From contig DAIRSI010000001.1 of assembly GCA_036804505.1 (NCBI GenBank), forward strand, positions 194,459 to 258,458: a stretch of 64,000 bases of DNA, given 5' to 3'. How positions within the stretch are numbered: the first letter of the stretch is position 1; every line of letters starts with the position of its first letter. This document shows, piece by piece, positions 34,737 through 43,746 of the stretch. The notes beneath the pieces were generated by a model that saw nothing but the letters and a program-made list of their open reading frames with translations, was not told the DNA's origin and made no database searches. This DNA comes from Phocaeicola_A sp036804505 (GTDB lineage Bacteria > Bacteroidota > Bacteroidia > Bacteroidales > Bacteroidaceae). Position numbers and translations under genes: made by a program.

Positions 34737-35462
34737 TCAATCAAATATTTCCTGAAGCACCTTCAATGACTGCAATTGAGGGAAATCAGGGATATGCAAA
34801 CGGTAATATTCATTGATAATTTCCAAACAGCGCTGTCTCTGCAGTCTGTTTAGGGTAAAGTAACGCATATTATCATAATTCATTCGTAACAATGTGACAA
34901 CTGCAGATGATTCACCCGGAAAAAGAAAAGACTTGTGAACTGGTTGAAGATTTGTAAATTCTGCATCCAGCAAATCAAAAAAACAACCTTCTTTATATTT
35001 CTCTATATTGGGAAAAAGCCCGAGAAAACGCGAAAGGCGCATCAGAAAAACCAAATGGAAATTGGCATAATCCCTCTCTGCGGTATCCAACCACTGTATG
35101 GAATTCAGCATATAGGCAAACAAATCAGGATTTTCGTTTTCTTCTTGTAGTGCACGATACAAAAACTCTGAGATAAATATAGCCATAGCGGTCTTGTCGG
35201 ATTTATAAGGAATGGAAGAGAATGGATAATAAGACTTGACATCTTTTATGCGGAGAAGAGACCTCGTAATTCTGAAATCAGCATCAAATTCCAAGATAGA
35301 CAATGGCTGGAACAAGACACTCTTAACTCCGGCCCTGCGAGACTTGGTTATACTGACAATAAAAGACTGCCGACCATGAACAGATGTGTAAATGTCAACG
35401 ACATTCGAACTATCATTGTATTTCAGTGAATGCAAAACGATGCCTAAGGTTTTCTGCAACAT
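34737..35462 (-). CDS. recO: DNA repair protein RecO
   Basis: About 241 aa. RecO anneals single strands and helps RecR load RecA onto SSB-coated DNA. The N-terminal OB-fold begins MLQKTLGIVLHSLKYND and contains DIYTSVHGRQSFIVS; a helical C-terminal domain follows. As in many Bacteroidetes the Cys4 zinc motif is not evident. The open frame extends far upstream to 35627, but the family N-terminus is at ATG 35462, and a -7 element (TACATTTG, complement of 35491-35498) lies inside the longer version, so the short form is right. Confidence 0.88.
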   Translation of the reverse strand: MLQKTLGIVLHSLKYNDSSNVVDIYTSVHGRQSFIVSITKSRRAGVKSVLFQPLSILEFDADFRITRSLLRIKDVKSYYPFSSIPYKSDKTAMAIFISEFLYRALQEENENPDLFAYMLNSIQWLDTAERDYANFHLVFLMRLSRFLGLFPNIEKYKEGCFFDLLDAEFTNLQPVHKSFLFPGESSAVVTLLRMNYDNMRYFTLNRLQRQRCLEIINEYYRLHIPDFPQLQSLKVLQEIFD

Positions 35463-35687
35463 AAACAAAAATCTCTTTATTTTTCGATAGCAAATGTACA
35501 TGATAATTTTCAAAAAGACTTTTTTTCGATAAAAAAAAGAAGACATACAATCAACAGAGTAGTAAAAAGGGAAAATAACCAACTCTACAATAACCAAACC
35601 ACTAAAATAGTATTGTTTGATTATCAAGCATTTAAAGATAGAATAAAAAGTTTTTCATTTTTTACTCAGAATTTTTTACGGGAATAT
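35463..35687. other. Intergenic region recO / tRNA-Glu
   Basis: An AT-rich stretch without a supportable gene. It contains the recO -7 element at 35491-35498 (minus strand) and runs into the tRNA-Glu promoter at 35688. Confidence 0.5.
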
Positions 35688-35718
35688 TTTGTAAATACAA
35701 AATTATCCTATACCTTTG
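35688..35718 (+). promoter_or_regulatory. Promoter of tRNA-Glu and rpsT
   Basis: TTTG (35688-35691), 19-nt spacer, TACCTTTG (35711-35718): exact consensus. The tRNA begins 50 nt downstream, so the primary transcript needs 5' processing. Confidence 0.8.
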
Positions 35719-35768
35719 CATCCGCTAAAGAAACGAAATACGTTCAAAGCACGCGAAAGCAAAACGAT

Positions 35769-35840
35769 GGCCCGATCGTCTATCGGTTAGGACGCAAGAT
35801 TTTCATTCTTGAAAGGGGAGTTCGATTCTCCCTCGGGCTA
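35769..35840 (+). tRNA. tRNA-Glu (TTC anticodon)
   Basis: A 72-nt cloverleaf: acceptor GGCCCGA with TCGGGCT (first pair G-U), anticodon stem CAAGA/TCTTG with loop TTTTCAT (anticodon TTC), T-stem GGGAG/CTCCC with TTCGATT loop, discriminator A at 35840. The CCA tail is not encoded. It is 47 nt upstream of rpsT and shares its promoter. Confidence 0.95.
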
Positions 35841-35887
35841 CAAAGTAAAAAAAAAACAAATTAAAGAATTTAAAAAGATTAGTCGAG

Positions 35888-36139
35888 ATGGCAAATCATA
35901 AATCATCAATTAAAAGAATCAAGGAAGAGAAGAAGAGAAATCTTCTGAACAGATATTACAGCAAGACAATGCGTAATGCTGTTAGACAATTGCGTGCTAC
36001 TACTGATAAAGAAGCAGCTCAAGCTTTGTATCCTAGTGTACAGAAAATGTTGGACAAACTGGCAAAGAAAAATACCATACACAAAAACAAAGCGTCTAAC
36101 TTGAAATCAAAATTGTCTGCTTACATCAGCAAGTTGTAA
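35888..36139 (+). CDS. rpsT: 30S ribosomal protein S20
   Basis: An 83-aa basic helical protein binding the 5' and 3' minor domains of 16S rRNA. Starts MANHKSSIKRIKEEKKRNLLN; contains KTMRNAVRQLR and the C-terminal NTIHKNKASNLKSKLSAYI-type block, both standard for S20. It is co-transcribed with the upstream tRNA-Glu from the promoter at 35688-35718 and ended by the hairpin at 36165-36190. Confidence 0.96.
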   Translation: MANHKSSIKRIKEEKKRNLLNRYYSKTMRNAVRQLRATTDKEAAQALYPSVQKMLDKLAKKNTIHKNKASNLKSKLSAYISKL

Positions 36140-36164
36140 TTTCATCTTTAATACACATATAATG

Positions 36165-36194
36165 AAGGTCGGATTTTTTAATTCGGCCTTTTAT
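36165..36194 (+). terminator. Terminator of tRNA-Glu/rpsT
   Basis: AAGGTCGGA (36165-36173) with TTCGGCCTT (36182-36190), 9 bp including two G-U pairs, loop 8 nt, followed by TTTATT. Confidence 0.7.
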
Positions 36195-36293
36195 TGTTTC
36201 ATATTCCTCTTCTTACTTAATCCCTCAAAACTAACAATCTGTTTTTGTTAGATTTTTTAAGTCTAAATACTTCATTATTTGAGGGTTTTTCGT

Positions 36294-36301
36294 TAACTTT
36301 G
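36294..36301 (+). promoter_or_regulatory. -7 element of gyrB
   Basis: TAACTTTG, 36 nt upstream of the chosen gyrB ATG. TTTG occurs at only 12-nt spacing, so the -33 is unclear. Its position shows that translation from 36245 is impossible. Confidence 0.5.
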
Positions 36302-36337
36302 TTCGTTTTTATAAAGAATTTATTTGAACTGATAAAT

Positions 36338-38311
36338 ATGGCAGAAGAACTAAAGAAAAAAGGCGAAAACGCCTATTCCGCAAGTAACATCCAGGTCCTT
36401 GAAGGATTGGAAGCAGTACGCAAACGTCCGGCAATGTATATTGGAGACATCAGTGAAAAAGGTTTGCACCATCTTGTATACGAAGTTGTAGACAACTCTA
36501 TTGATGAAGCTCTTGCAGGCTATTGTACACATATAGAAGTGACTATCAACGAAGATAATTCCATCTCCGTTCAAGATAATGGACGAGGTATTCCTGTTGA
36601 CATGCACGAGAAAGAACACAAATCGGCTCTTGAAGTCGTTATGACAGTTCTGCATGCCGGAGGAAAATTTGATAAAGGTTCCTATAAGGTTTCCGGAGGT
36701 CTGCATGGCGTAGGTGTTTCCTGCGTAAATGCTCTTTCTTCACACATGACCACACAGGTAATGCGTAACGGGAAAATATACCAGCAAGAATATGAATATG
36801 GAAAGCCTTTATATTCTGTAAAAGAAATCGGCACAACCGATATAAGAGGAACCAAACAAATATTCTGGCCTGATAAGGATATTTTTATTGTTACTACATA
36901 CAAATATGACAGGCTTGCCGAAAGAATGCGTGAACTGGCATTTCTGAATGCGGGACTCACCATCACTCTAACCGACCTGCGTAAAGATGAAGAGGGAAAC
37001 ACGAAAAAAGAAGTGTTCCATTCAAAAGACGGATTGAAAGAATTCGTCCGCTATGTCGATTCCAACCGTACCCACCTGTTTGATGACGTAGTCTATCTAA
37101 ACACGGAAAAGCAGGGCGTTCCCATCGAAGTGGCCATCATGTACAATACCGGATATACAGAGAATATCCACTCTTTTGTAAATAATATCAATACGATAGA
37201 AGGTGGTACCCATCTTGCGGGTTTCCGCATTGCACTGACCCGCACATTAAAGAAATATGCTGAGGAGAATTGCCAGAAAGATTTGGAAAAACTGGATAAA
37301 AACAAAGTAGAAATATCCGGTGAAGACTTTCGTGAAGGTCTGACAGCAGTTATCTCCATCAAAGTAGCTGAGCCGCAATTCGAAGGACAAACAAAAACAA
37401 AGCTTGGCAACAATGAAGTTATGGGTGCGGTACAACAAGCTGTAGGAGAAGCGTTGGGTTACTATTTGGAGGAGCATCCCAAAGAAGCCAAAATGATTGT
37501 TGATAAGGTAATATTGGCAGCTACTGCGCGTACAGCTGCCCGCAAGGCCCGTGAATCAGTTCAGAGAAAGAGTCCGATGAGTGGTGGCGGTCTTCCGGGA
37601 AAACTGGCAGATTGTTCAGATAAGGATCCTGCAAAATGCGAATTATTCCTCGTGGAGGGAGATTCTGCAGGCGGTTCGGCCAAACAAGGTCGTCAGCGTG
37701 CTTTCCAGGCTATATTACCCTTGAGAGGTAAAATTCTGAACGTTGAGAAAGCCATGTGGCATAAAGCTTTTGAAAGCGATGAAGTAAACAATATCATTCA
37801 GGCTCTTGGAATCCGTTTCGGTGTCGATTCAGAAGACAGTAAAGAAGCTAATATTGACAAGCTCCGTTATCATAAAGTAATTTTAATGACCGATGCCGAT
37901 GTCGATGGTTCTCACATCGACACGTTGATTTTGACCTTATTTTATCGTTATATGCCGGAACTTATCCAACAAGGATATGTTTATATAGCCACACCGCCTT
38001 TATATCTTTGTACCAAAGGCAAAATAAAAGAATACTGCTATACTGACGATGAGCGTGCCCGTTTCATCCAAGAATATGGAGGTGGCAGCGAAAACGCCAT
38101 TCACACCCAGCGTTACAAAGGTTTGGGCGAGATGAATCCGGAACAACTATGGGAAACGACCATGAATCCGGATAACCGCATGCTAAAACAAGTCAGCATA
38201 GAAAATGCTGCAGAAGCCGATTATATCTTCTCCATGCTTATGGGTGATGATGTAGGGCCAAGACGTGATTTTATTGAAAAGAACGCAACATACGCAAATA
38301 TTGATGCATAA
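36338..38311 (+). CDS. gyrB: DNA gyrase subunit B
   Basis: About 657 aa. The ATPase subunit of gyrase, which introduces negative supercoils. GHKL ATPase motifs: VDNSIDEALAG, DNGRGIPVDMHE, GGLHGVGVSCVNALS; transducer; then TOPRIM domain with EGDSAGGSAKQGR (catalytic Glu) and DADVDGSHI (Mg-binding Asp pair); C-terminal QRYKGLGEMNPEQLWETTM. The length suits bacteroidal GyrB (no extra 170-aa insert of enterobacteria). The frame is open to 36245, but the ATG at 36338 (MAEELKKKGENAYSASN) is downstream of the -7 element and matches the family. A strong terminator follows. Confidence 0.96.
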   Translation: MAEELKKKGENAYSASNIQVLEGLEAVRKRPAMYIGDISEKGLHHLVYEVVDNSIDEALAGYCTHIEVTINEDNSISVQDNGRGIPVDMHEKEHKSALEVVMTVLHAGGKFDKGSYKVSGGLHGVGVSCVNALSSHMTTQVMRNGKIYQQEYEYGKPLYSVKEIGTTDIRGTKQIFWPDKDIFIVTTYKYDRLAERMRELAFLNAGLTITLTDLRKDEEGNTKKEVFHSKDGLKEFVRYVDSNRTHLFDDVVYLNTEKQGVPIEVAIMYNTGYTENIHSFVNNINTIEGGTHLAGFRIALTRTLKKYAEENCQKDLEKLDKNKVEISGEDFREGLTAVISIKVAEPQFEGQTKTKLGNNEVMGAVQQAVGEALGYYLEEHPKEAKMIVDKVILAATARTAARKARESVQRKSPMSGGGLPGKLADCSDKDPAKCELFLVEGDSAGGSAKQGRQRAFQAILPLRGKILNVEKAMWHKAFESDEVNNIIQALGIRFGVDSEDSKEANIDKLRYHKVILMTDADVDGSHIDTLILTLFYRYMPELIQQGYVYIATPPLYLCTKGKIKEYCYTDDERARFIQEYGGGSENAIHTQRYKGLGEMNPEQLWETTMNPDNRMLKQVSIENAAEADYIFSMLMGDDVGPRRDFIEKNATYANIDA

Positions 38312-38314
38312 AAA

Positions 38315-38351
38315 AAGGCCGTGCTTACAATGAGCACGGCCTTCTTTTTTT
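38315..38351. terminator. Strong terminator between gyrB and the DUF3109 gene
   Basis: 11-bp perfect stem AAGGCCGTGCT (38315-38325) with AGCACGGCCTT (38333-38343), 7-nt loop, followed by a T-run (38345-38351). An A-run on the left means it also works for the convergent leftward gene ending at 38356. Confidence 0.9.
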
Positions 38352-38355
38352 ATTC

Positions 38356-38937
38356 TTACAAATATTTATGCTTTCTCAATTCCTCCACGGTATCTTCCAG
38401 TTCAGCATACCAAGCAGCACCGAATTTCCTAACCAGCGGTTCCTTTAGAAATTTATAAAGCGGTATATCCTTACTTTCACCTAATACCACCGCGGCCTTG
38501 CATACATCCCATCGATGATAGTTCAAGGCCTTACACGATCCGAAATCACTTACTCTTATTGGATACAGATGACATGATATAGGTTTATAAAAGCCGGATT
38601 TTCCTTCTCTATAAGCCTTCTCCAATGCACAATAGCAACAGCCCTTCTCGTCATAACACGTAAAGACACAGTCTTTTCCTTCTACAATAGAAGTAACAAG
38701 GTCTCCATCGCTGTCATTGTAAACGACTCCTTGTCTGTCAATAACAGACTTTGCTTTCTCGGACAAATCGTGCCAAACCACAGGAAGAGCTTCTTCCAGC
38801 GCTGCCACTTCATCTTGTTCTATCGGTGCTCCGGAATCTCCTTCAACACAGCAATAACCATGACAGTCGTTCAGATCACAACAGAATTTTGCCCTTAGGA
38901 CATCCAGTGAAACGATAACGTCGCCTATCTGTATCAT
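38356..38937 (-). CDS. DUF3109 family cysteine-rich protein
   Basis: A 193-aa protein matching DUF3109. Cys residues are grouped: FCCDLNDCHGYCC near the N-terminus, CVFTCYDEKGCCYC in the middle (about 100-113) and SCHLYPIRV, CKALNYHRWDVC later. The CxxxCHGxCC and HLYP/RW pattern suggests a metal (zinc or Fe-S) site as in the related 'YkgJ-type' zinc/iron-chelating proteins; this is inference. The ATG overlaps the gpmI stop (TAATG), so it is translated in tandem with phosphoglycerate mutase. The function is unknown. Confidence 0.82.
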   Translation of the reverse strand: MIQIGDVIVSLDVLRAKFCCDLNDCHGYCCVEGDSGAPIEQDEVAALEEALPVVWHDLSEKAKSVIDRQGVVYNDSDGDLVTSIVEGKDCVFTCYDEKGCCYCALEKAYREGKSGFYKPISCHLYPIRVSDFGSCKALNYHRWDVCKAAVVLGESKDIPLYKFLKEPLVRKFGAAWYAELEDTVEELRKHKYL

Positions 38938-40481
38938 TAATCTTTAATGAGTACTTTTCCTGTCATTTCCTTTGGAGCCTCTAGACCCATAATATGCAAA
39001 ATGGTAGGAGCAACATCTGCCAAAATACCATTGCCTATGGATGCCTGCTTGTTTTCTGTTACATATACACAAGGAACCGGGTTCAAAGAGTGAGCAGTAT
39101 TTGGACTTCCATCCGGATTGATAGCATTATCGGCGTTACCGTGATCGGCAATGATAATTACCTCATAACCGTTTGACTTAGCCGCCTCTACGGTAGACTC
39201 AACACATGCATTAACTGCAATGACAGCCTTTTCAATAGCTTCATAAACACCTGTATGACCAACCATATCACCGTTTGCATAATTCACAACGATAAAGTCA
39301 TACTTACAAGTATTGATGGCTTCCACAAGCTTGTCTTTCACTTCGTAGGCACTCATCTCCGGTTTTAAATCATAGGTCGCAACTTTTGGAGAAGGAACCA
39401 ATATTCTGTCTTCTTTTTCATAAGGAGTTTCTCTTCCTCCATTGAAGAAGAAAGTAACATGTGCATATTTCTCGGTTTCCGCTATATGAAGCTGGGTTTT
39501 CCCTTGATCTGACAAGAATTCTCCAAGAGTATTTTGTACATTTTCTTTATCAAACAAGATGTGAACACCTTTGAAGGAAGCATCATAAGGAGTCATGCAA
39601 TAATACTGAAGTCCAGCAACAGTATGCATACCATTTTCAGGCATATCCTGCTGAGTCAGGACAACTGTCAGTTCCTTCGCACGGTCATTTCGATAGTTAA
39701 AGAAGATAACCACATCACCTTCCTTAATTGTTCCATCAAACGTTTCACTTACAATCGGCTTGATAAATTCATCCGTAACGCCATCATCATATGATTCCTG
39801 AATTGCCTGCACCATGTTGATTGCTTTTCTGCCAATGCCGTTGACCAATAAATCATAAGCTTCTTTTACTCGCTCCCATCGTTTATCACGATCCATGGCA
39901 TAATAGCGGCCAATAACACTTGCTATACGACCGGTTGACTTCTTGCAATGTTCTTCAAGTTCTGCAACAAAACCCTTTCCACTCTTCGGATCGGTATCTC
40001 TACCATCCATGAAACAATGAATAAAAGTGTTTTCTATCTTATACTCATTGGCAATCTCACATAATTTGAAAAGATGGTCCAAGGAACTATGTACTCCTCC
40101 ATGAGAAGTCAATCCCATGAAATGAACACTTTTACCATGTTCCTTTGCATATGAAAAAGCTGAAATTATTTCAGGATTATTCTTGATACTTCCATCAGCG
40201 CAAGCACGATTTATCTTTACCAAATCCTGATAAACCACGCGACCTGCTCCTATATTAAGATGACCTACTTCAGAATTTCCCATTTGTCCGTCAGGCAGAC
40301 CTACGTTCTCACCACTAGCCTGCAACTGTGAATTCGGGTAAGTTTTCAACAAACTATCCCAATACGGTGTAGGAGTATTAAAAATTACATCACCTTTCCC
40401 ATGATTACCTAATCCCCAACCATCGAGGATCATTAATAAAGCCTTTTTACCTGTTTTCATATTTTTATTATTTTGATTCAT
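38937..40481 (-). CDS. gpmI: 2,3-bisphosphoglycerate-independent phosphoglycerate mutase
   Basis: A 514-aa Mn-dependent glycolytic enzyme interconverting 3- and 2-phosphoglycerate. LLMILDGWGLG (metal Asp) opens the phosphatase domain; GNSEVGHLNIGAGR has the catalytic Ser; HGGVHSSLDHLF and DGRDTDPKSG lie in the transferase domain; VVNYANGDMVGHTG and IIADHGNADNA supply the remaining metal ligands. The start could be ATG 40481 or 40460 (MKTGKKALLM). A -7 element (TAACTTTG) lies just upstream at 40498-40505. Overlaps the DUF3109 start by 1 nt. Confidence 0.96.
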   Translation of the reverse strand: MNQNNKNMKTGKKALLMILDGWGLGNHGKGDVIFNTPTPYWDSLLKTYPNSQLQASGENVGLPDGQMGNSEVGHLNIGAGRVVYQDLVKINRACADGSIKNNPEIISAFSYAKEHGKSVHFMGLTSHGGVHSSLDHLFKLCEIANEYKIENTFIHCFMDGRDTDPKSGKGFVAELEEHCKKSTGRIASVIGRYYAMDRDKRWERVKEAYDLLVNGIGRKAINMVQAIQESYDDGVTDEFIKPIVSETFDGTIKEGDVVIFFNYRNDRAKELTVVLTQQDMPENGMHTVAGLQYYCMTPYDASFKGVHILFDKENVQNTLGEFLSDQGKTQLHIAETEKYAHVTFFFNGGRETPYEKEDRILVPSPKVATYDLKPEMSAYEVKDKLVEAINTCKYDFIVVNYANGDMVGHTGVYEAIEKAVIAVNACVESTVEAAKSNGYEVIIIADHGNADNAINPDGSPNTAHSLNPVPCVYVTENKQASIGNGILADVAPTILHIMGLEAPKEMTGKVLIKD

Positions 40482-40497
40482 TCTATATTTCTGTTTG

Positions 40498-40531
40498 CAA
40501 AGTTACTAAAAAAGATACATATAGTGTCAAC
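40498..40531 (-). promoter_or_regulatory. Promoter of gpmI
   Basis: On the minus strand GTTG (40531-40528), 22-nt spacer, TAACTTTG (40505-40498). One mismatch at -33. It lies between the rnhB stop and gpmI. Confidence 0.55.
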
Positions 40532-40535
40532 ATTG

Positions 40536-41141
40536 TCATGAAAAGTCCAATTCCAGTTGTCGATCACCCAAAAGATTAAACGTCAAGCGATGATAAGGAG
40601 TCGTTCCGAATTCCTTAATTGCTGCGCGATGTTTGGCTGTCGGATAGCCCTTGTTTTTTTTCCAGTCATACATCGGATACTCTTCGTCCAGCCTATTCAT
40701 ATAGTCATCCCTATATGTCTTAGCCAGAATGGAAGCCGCTGCTATGGACAAGTATTTCCCGTCACCTTTAACAATTGTAGTATGAGGAATGCCCGGATAA
40801 GGCACAAAACGATTCCCATCAATCAGTAAATGTTCAGGATGAACCTCCAACTGATTGATGGCCCTGTGCATAGCAAGAAAAGAAGCTCTCAAAATATTGA
40901 TTTCATCTATTTCTTCGGGAGTCACCACGCCTACAGCCCATGCTAAAGCATCCTTTTCGATTACTTCACGCAAAGCATAACGTTGTTTCTCCGTCAGTTG
41001 TTTGGAATCATTCAGTTCATTATTGACATAGTCCTTGGGAAGAATAACTGCAGCTGCATAGACAGAACCCGCCAGACAACCGCGGCCGGCTTCATCACAC
41101 CCGGCCTCTATCAAATCATTATGCAAATAAGGCAACAACAT
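40536..41141 (-). CDS. rnhB: Ribonuclease HII
   Basis: A 201-aa RNase HII that cuts the RNA strand of hybrids and removes single ribonucleotides from DNA. GCDEAGRGCLAGSVYAAAV has the catalytic Asp-Glu pair at the N-terminus; LNDSKQLTEKQR follows; LLIDGNRF carries the third Asp and IAAASILAKTYRDDYM the fourth. All four acidic residues appear present and the length is normal. It follows sufS by 10 nt, so it may be the last gene of the suf operon. Confidence 0.95.
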   Translation of the reverse strand: MLLPYLHNDLIEAGCDEAGRGCLAGSVYAAAVILPKDYVNNELNDSKQLTEKQRYALREVIEKDALAWAVGVVTPEEIDEINILRASFLAMHRAINQLEVHPEHLLIDGNRFVPYPGIPHTTIVKGDGKYLSIAAASILAKTYRDDYMNRLDEEYPMYDWKKNKGYPTAKHRAAIKEFGTTPYHRLTFNLLGDRQLELDFS

Positions 41142-41151
41142 GATAAAGGAA

Positions 41152-42366
41152 TTAGAACATTTTACTTACTCTCTCAATTCCTGCCACCAAAGCATCTATT
41201 TCTTCTTTAGTATTATACAAAGCGAAAGAGGCTCTGACTGTACCTTCAACGCCCAAACGCTGCATAAGAGGCTGGGCACAATGATGTCCCGTCCGAACAG
41301 CAATGCCCAGACGATCTAACAAGGTTCCCATATCCAAATGATGTATTTTGCCTACCTGAAAAGAAATGACAGAACCTTTTTCGGATGCTTCTCCAAAAAT
41401 ACGCATCCCTTCAATCTGTTTCATCTTTTGTGTGGCATATAGAGTAAGATCGTGTTCATAGGCAGCAATATCATTCATTCCGATTGCTGAAACATAATCC
41501 AATGCTTTCGCCAAAGAGGCAGTCCCAATATAATCCGGGGTACCGGCCTCAAACTTATAAGGAAGTTCGTTGAACACAGTCTTCTCGAAAGAGACACTCT
41601 GAATCATTTCTCCACCACCTTGATAAGGAGGTATCCGATCAAGCCAATCTTCTTTCCCATACAACACACCGACTCCCGTAGGACCATATACTTTATGTGC
41701 ACTGAAAGCATAAAAATCAGCATCCAGGTCCTGTACATCTACCTTCATGTGAGGAACGGATTGAGCGCCATCTACCAAAACAGGAATTCCATGACTATGG
41801 GCTATGGCAACTATTTGCTTTATAGGATTCACTGTTCCCAATACATTGGATACGTGAGTAACACTGACAATTTTTGTTTTCTTAGAAAACAATTTCTCAT
41901 ATTCATCAAGGAGTAATTCTCCCCGATCATTCATCGGAATTACCTTTATGGAGATTCCTTTGCGCGCAGCCAGCAGTTGCCAGGGAACAATATTACTGTG
42001 ATGTTCCATTTCAGAAACAATCACCTCATCTCCTTCCTCCATGAATTCCTCTCCAAAAGAAGATACGAGCAAATTAATACTTTCCGTCGTTCCTCGGGTA
42101 AATACTATTTCATTAGCACTGCGTGCATTCAGAAATTTCCTGACGGTTTCCCGAGAGGCTTCATGTAATTCCGTTGCCTTCTGGGAAAGAAAATGAACTC
42201 CTCGATGCACATTGGCATTTACGGAATAATACTCATCCGCTATAGACTCTACCACAATGCGCGGCTTTTGAGTAGTTGCCGCATTATCAAAATAGACTAA
42301 CGGACGACCATAAACCGTACGTGAAAGTATGGGAAAGTCTTTACGTATATTATCTACATCATACAT
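41152..42366 (-). CDS. sufS: Cysteine desulfurase SufS
   Basis: A 404-aa PLP enzyme of the class II (SufS/CsdA) group that takes sulfur from cysteine for Fe-S assembly. YFDNAATTQKP at the N-terminus, HRGVHFLS, EMEHHSNIVPWQ, VDGAQSVPHM, the PLP Lys in FSAHKVYGPTG and the catalytic Cys in RTGHHCAQPLM. The length is standard. It is in the order sufB-sufC-sufD-sufS. No sufE or sufU sulfur acceptor is in this window, so it must be elsewhere. Confidence 0.95.
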   Translation of the reverse strand: MYDVDNIRKDFPILSRTVYGRPLVYFDNAATTQKPRIVVESIADEYYSVNANVHRGVHFLSQKATELHEASRETVRKFLNARSANEIVFTRGTTESINLLVSSFGEEFMEEGDEVIVSEMEHHSNIVPWQLLAARKGISIKVIPMNDRGELLLDEYEKLFSKKTKIVSVTHVSNVLGTVNPIKQIVAIAHSHGIPVLVDGAQSVPHMKVDVQDLDADFYAFSAHKVYGPTGVGVLYGKEDWLDRIPPYQGGGEMIQSVSFEKTVFNELPYKFEAGTPDYIGTASLAKALDYVSAIGMNDIAAYEHDLTLYATQKMKQIEGMRIFGEASEKGSVISFQVGKIHHLDMGTLLDRLGIAVRTGHHCAQPLMQRLGVEGTVRASFALYNTKEEIDALVAGIERVSKMF

Positions 42367-42399
42367 ATCTTTCTGTTATTATAGGGCATCGTGTCCCTT

Positions 42400-43743
42400 T
42401 TATTTACAAAGCTTGCAACCTTCACACTTATTCAACTCACCACGGAAGCGCTTTTCCAGCAAATGATGCAGACGGTCACGCAAAGGCTCCACCTTTATCT
42501 GGTCAATTACCTCAGCCGCAAAAGCAAACTGAAGCAGAAATTTTGCCTCATCCAAAGATATGCCGCGTTGTCTCATGTAAAACAGTGCAGCATCATTAAG
42601 TTGCCCCACTGTGCTTCCATGCGAACACTTCACATCATCTGCATATATTTCCAGCATCGGCTGGGTATACATTCTTGCCTCTTTGGTTGCACACAAATTA
42701 TGATTGGTTTCTTTCGACACAGTTTTTTGTGAGTCCTGACGAACCAGCACACGCCCGGCAAAAGCGCCCGTAGATTTATCATCCAGAACATATTTATACA
42801 ATACATTGCTGGTGCAATGACCTGTTTTATGATCAATCAGCATATTATTGTCCACATGCTGGTCTTTATCTGCAATGACGCAACCGTACATGTTACACTC
42901 CGCTCCTTCTCCATCAAACGTCAAATCTGTCCTGTTGCGTGTTACACCATTATGCAAAGTTACCGCATTATGTGAAACCCGGCTGTTTGCCTTTTGGTCA
43001 ATATATAAATTACTGAAACGCACGTTTTTGATATGCGTTTCTTCCAGACAATACAAATCCAATTGGGCATTGTCACCTACGAAAGCTTCGATGACCTGTG
43101 TCGCCAGGAAGTTCCTGTCATCAACAGCATGATCGCAAAACAAAAGCTTTGCTTCCGCTCCTTCCTCCACAACAATCAGCACCCGGCGGTTTGACATGAA
43201 ATCAACATCAGCCCGCTGGATATTTATTACTTGCAATGTTTGTTCCATCTTCACATTCTTGGGGATATAAACCACAAGCCCGTCCTGAGCAAGCATTGTA
43301 TTCAGCGCCGTTATTCCATCCTCTTCAATCTTTGCCAATTTTGCATAATATTTACCGATAAAAGATGGATTTTCCGCTGCCACTCGATTCAGAGAATCAA
43401 CAATAACCCCTTCAGGCAAATGTCCCTTTGGAAGAGCCTTGTTATAAAACATATCATTGACGACGAAATAAAGTAACGTACTCATGTTCGGCACATCACA
43501 TTTAAATACATCATAAGGATTAACCGGTATTTCAAGACGATTCAAATTCAATCCATAATTCGGAGAGAAAAGAGCAGGGACATCGGTATATTTATACCTT
43601 TCCACTTTTTTCGTAGGAAAGCCTTGACGTTTGAATTCTTCAAAGGCCTTATCGCGTACAGAATTCATTACCTCGTCACTATGACTACAAATCATAGTAC
43701 GACACTCATTATACAGGTCAATATATTGTTTCTCACTGCCCAT
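42400..43743 (-). CDS. sufD: Fe-S cluster assembly protein SufD
   Basis: A 447-aa beta-helix protein, partner of SufB in the SufB-SufC2-SufD scaffold. Central and C-terminal SufBD core blocks: HNAVTLHNGVTRNRTDLTF, NNMLIDHKTGHCTSNVLYK, FAGRVLVRQDSQKTVSKETN, EIYADDVKCSHGSTVGQL and a C-terminal MRQRGISLDEAKFLLQFAF. The His/Cys of SHGSTVG are at the position conserved in SufD. It lies 3 nt after sufC and 33 nt before sufS. Confidence 0.95.
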   Translation of the reverse strand: MGSEKQYIDLYNECRTMICSHSDEVMNSVRDKAFEEFKRQGFPTKKVERYKYTDVPALFSPNYGLNLNRLEIPVNPYDVFKCDVPNMSTLLYFVVNDMFYNKALPKGHLPEGVIVDSLNRVAAENPSFIGKYYAKLAKIEEDGITALNTMLAQDGLVVYIPKNVKMEQTLQVINIQRADVDFMSNRRVLIVVEEGAEAKLLFCDHAVDDRNFLATQVIEAFVGDNAQLDLYCLEETHIKNVRFSNLYIDQKANSRVSHNAVTLHNGVTRNRTDLTFDGEGAECNMYGCVIADKDQHVDNNMLIDHKTGHCTSNVLYKYVLDDKSTGAFAGRVLVRQDSQKTVSKETNHNLCATKEARMYTQPMLEIYADDVKCSHGSTVGQLNDAALFYMRQRGISLDEAKFLLQFAFAAEVIDQIKVEPLRDRLHHLLEKRFRGELNKCEGCKLCK

Positions 43744-43746
43744 AGA

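Noticed and set aside
36245..36337. Longer N-terminus for GyrB
   Set aside because: It contains the -7 element and has no family similarity; MAEELKKKG at 36338 fits.
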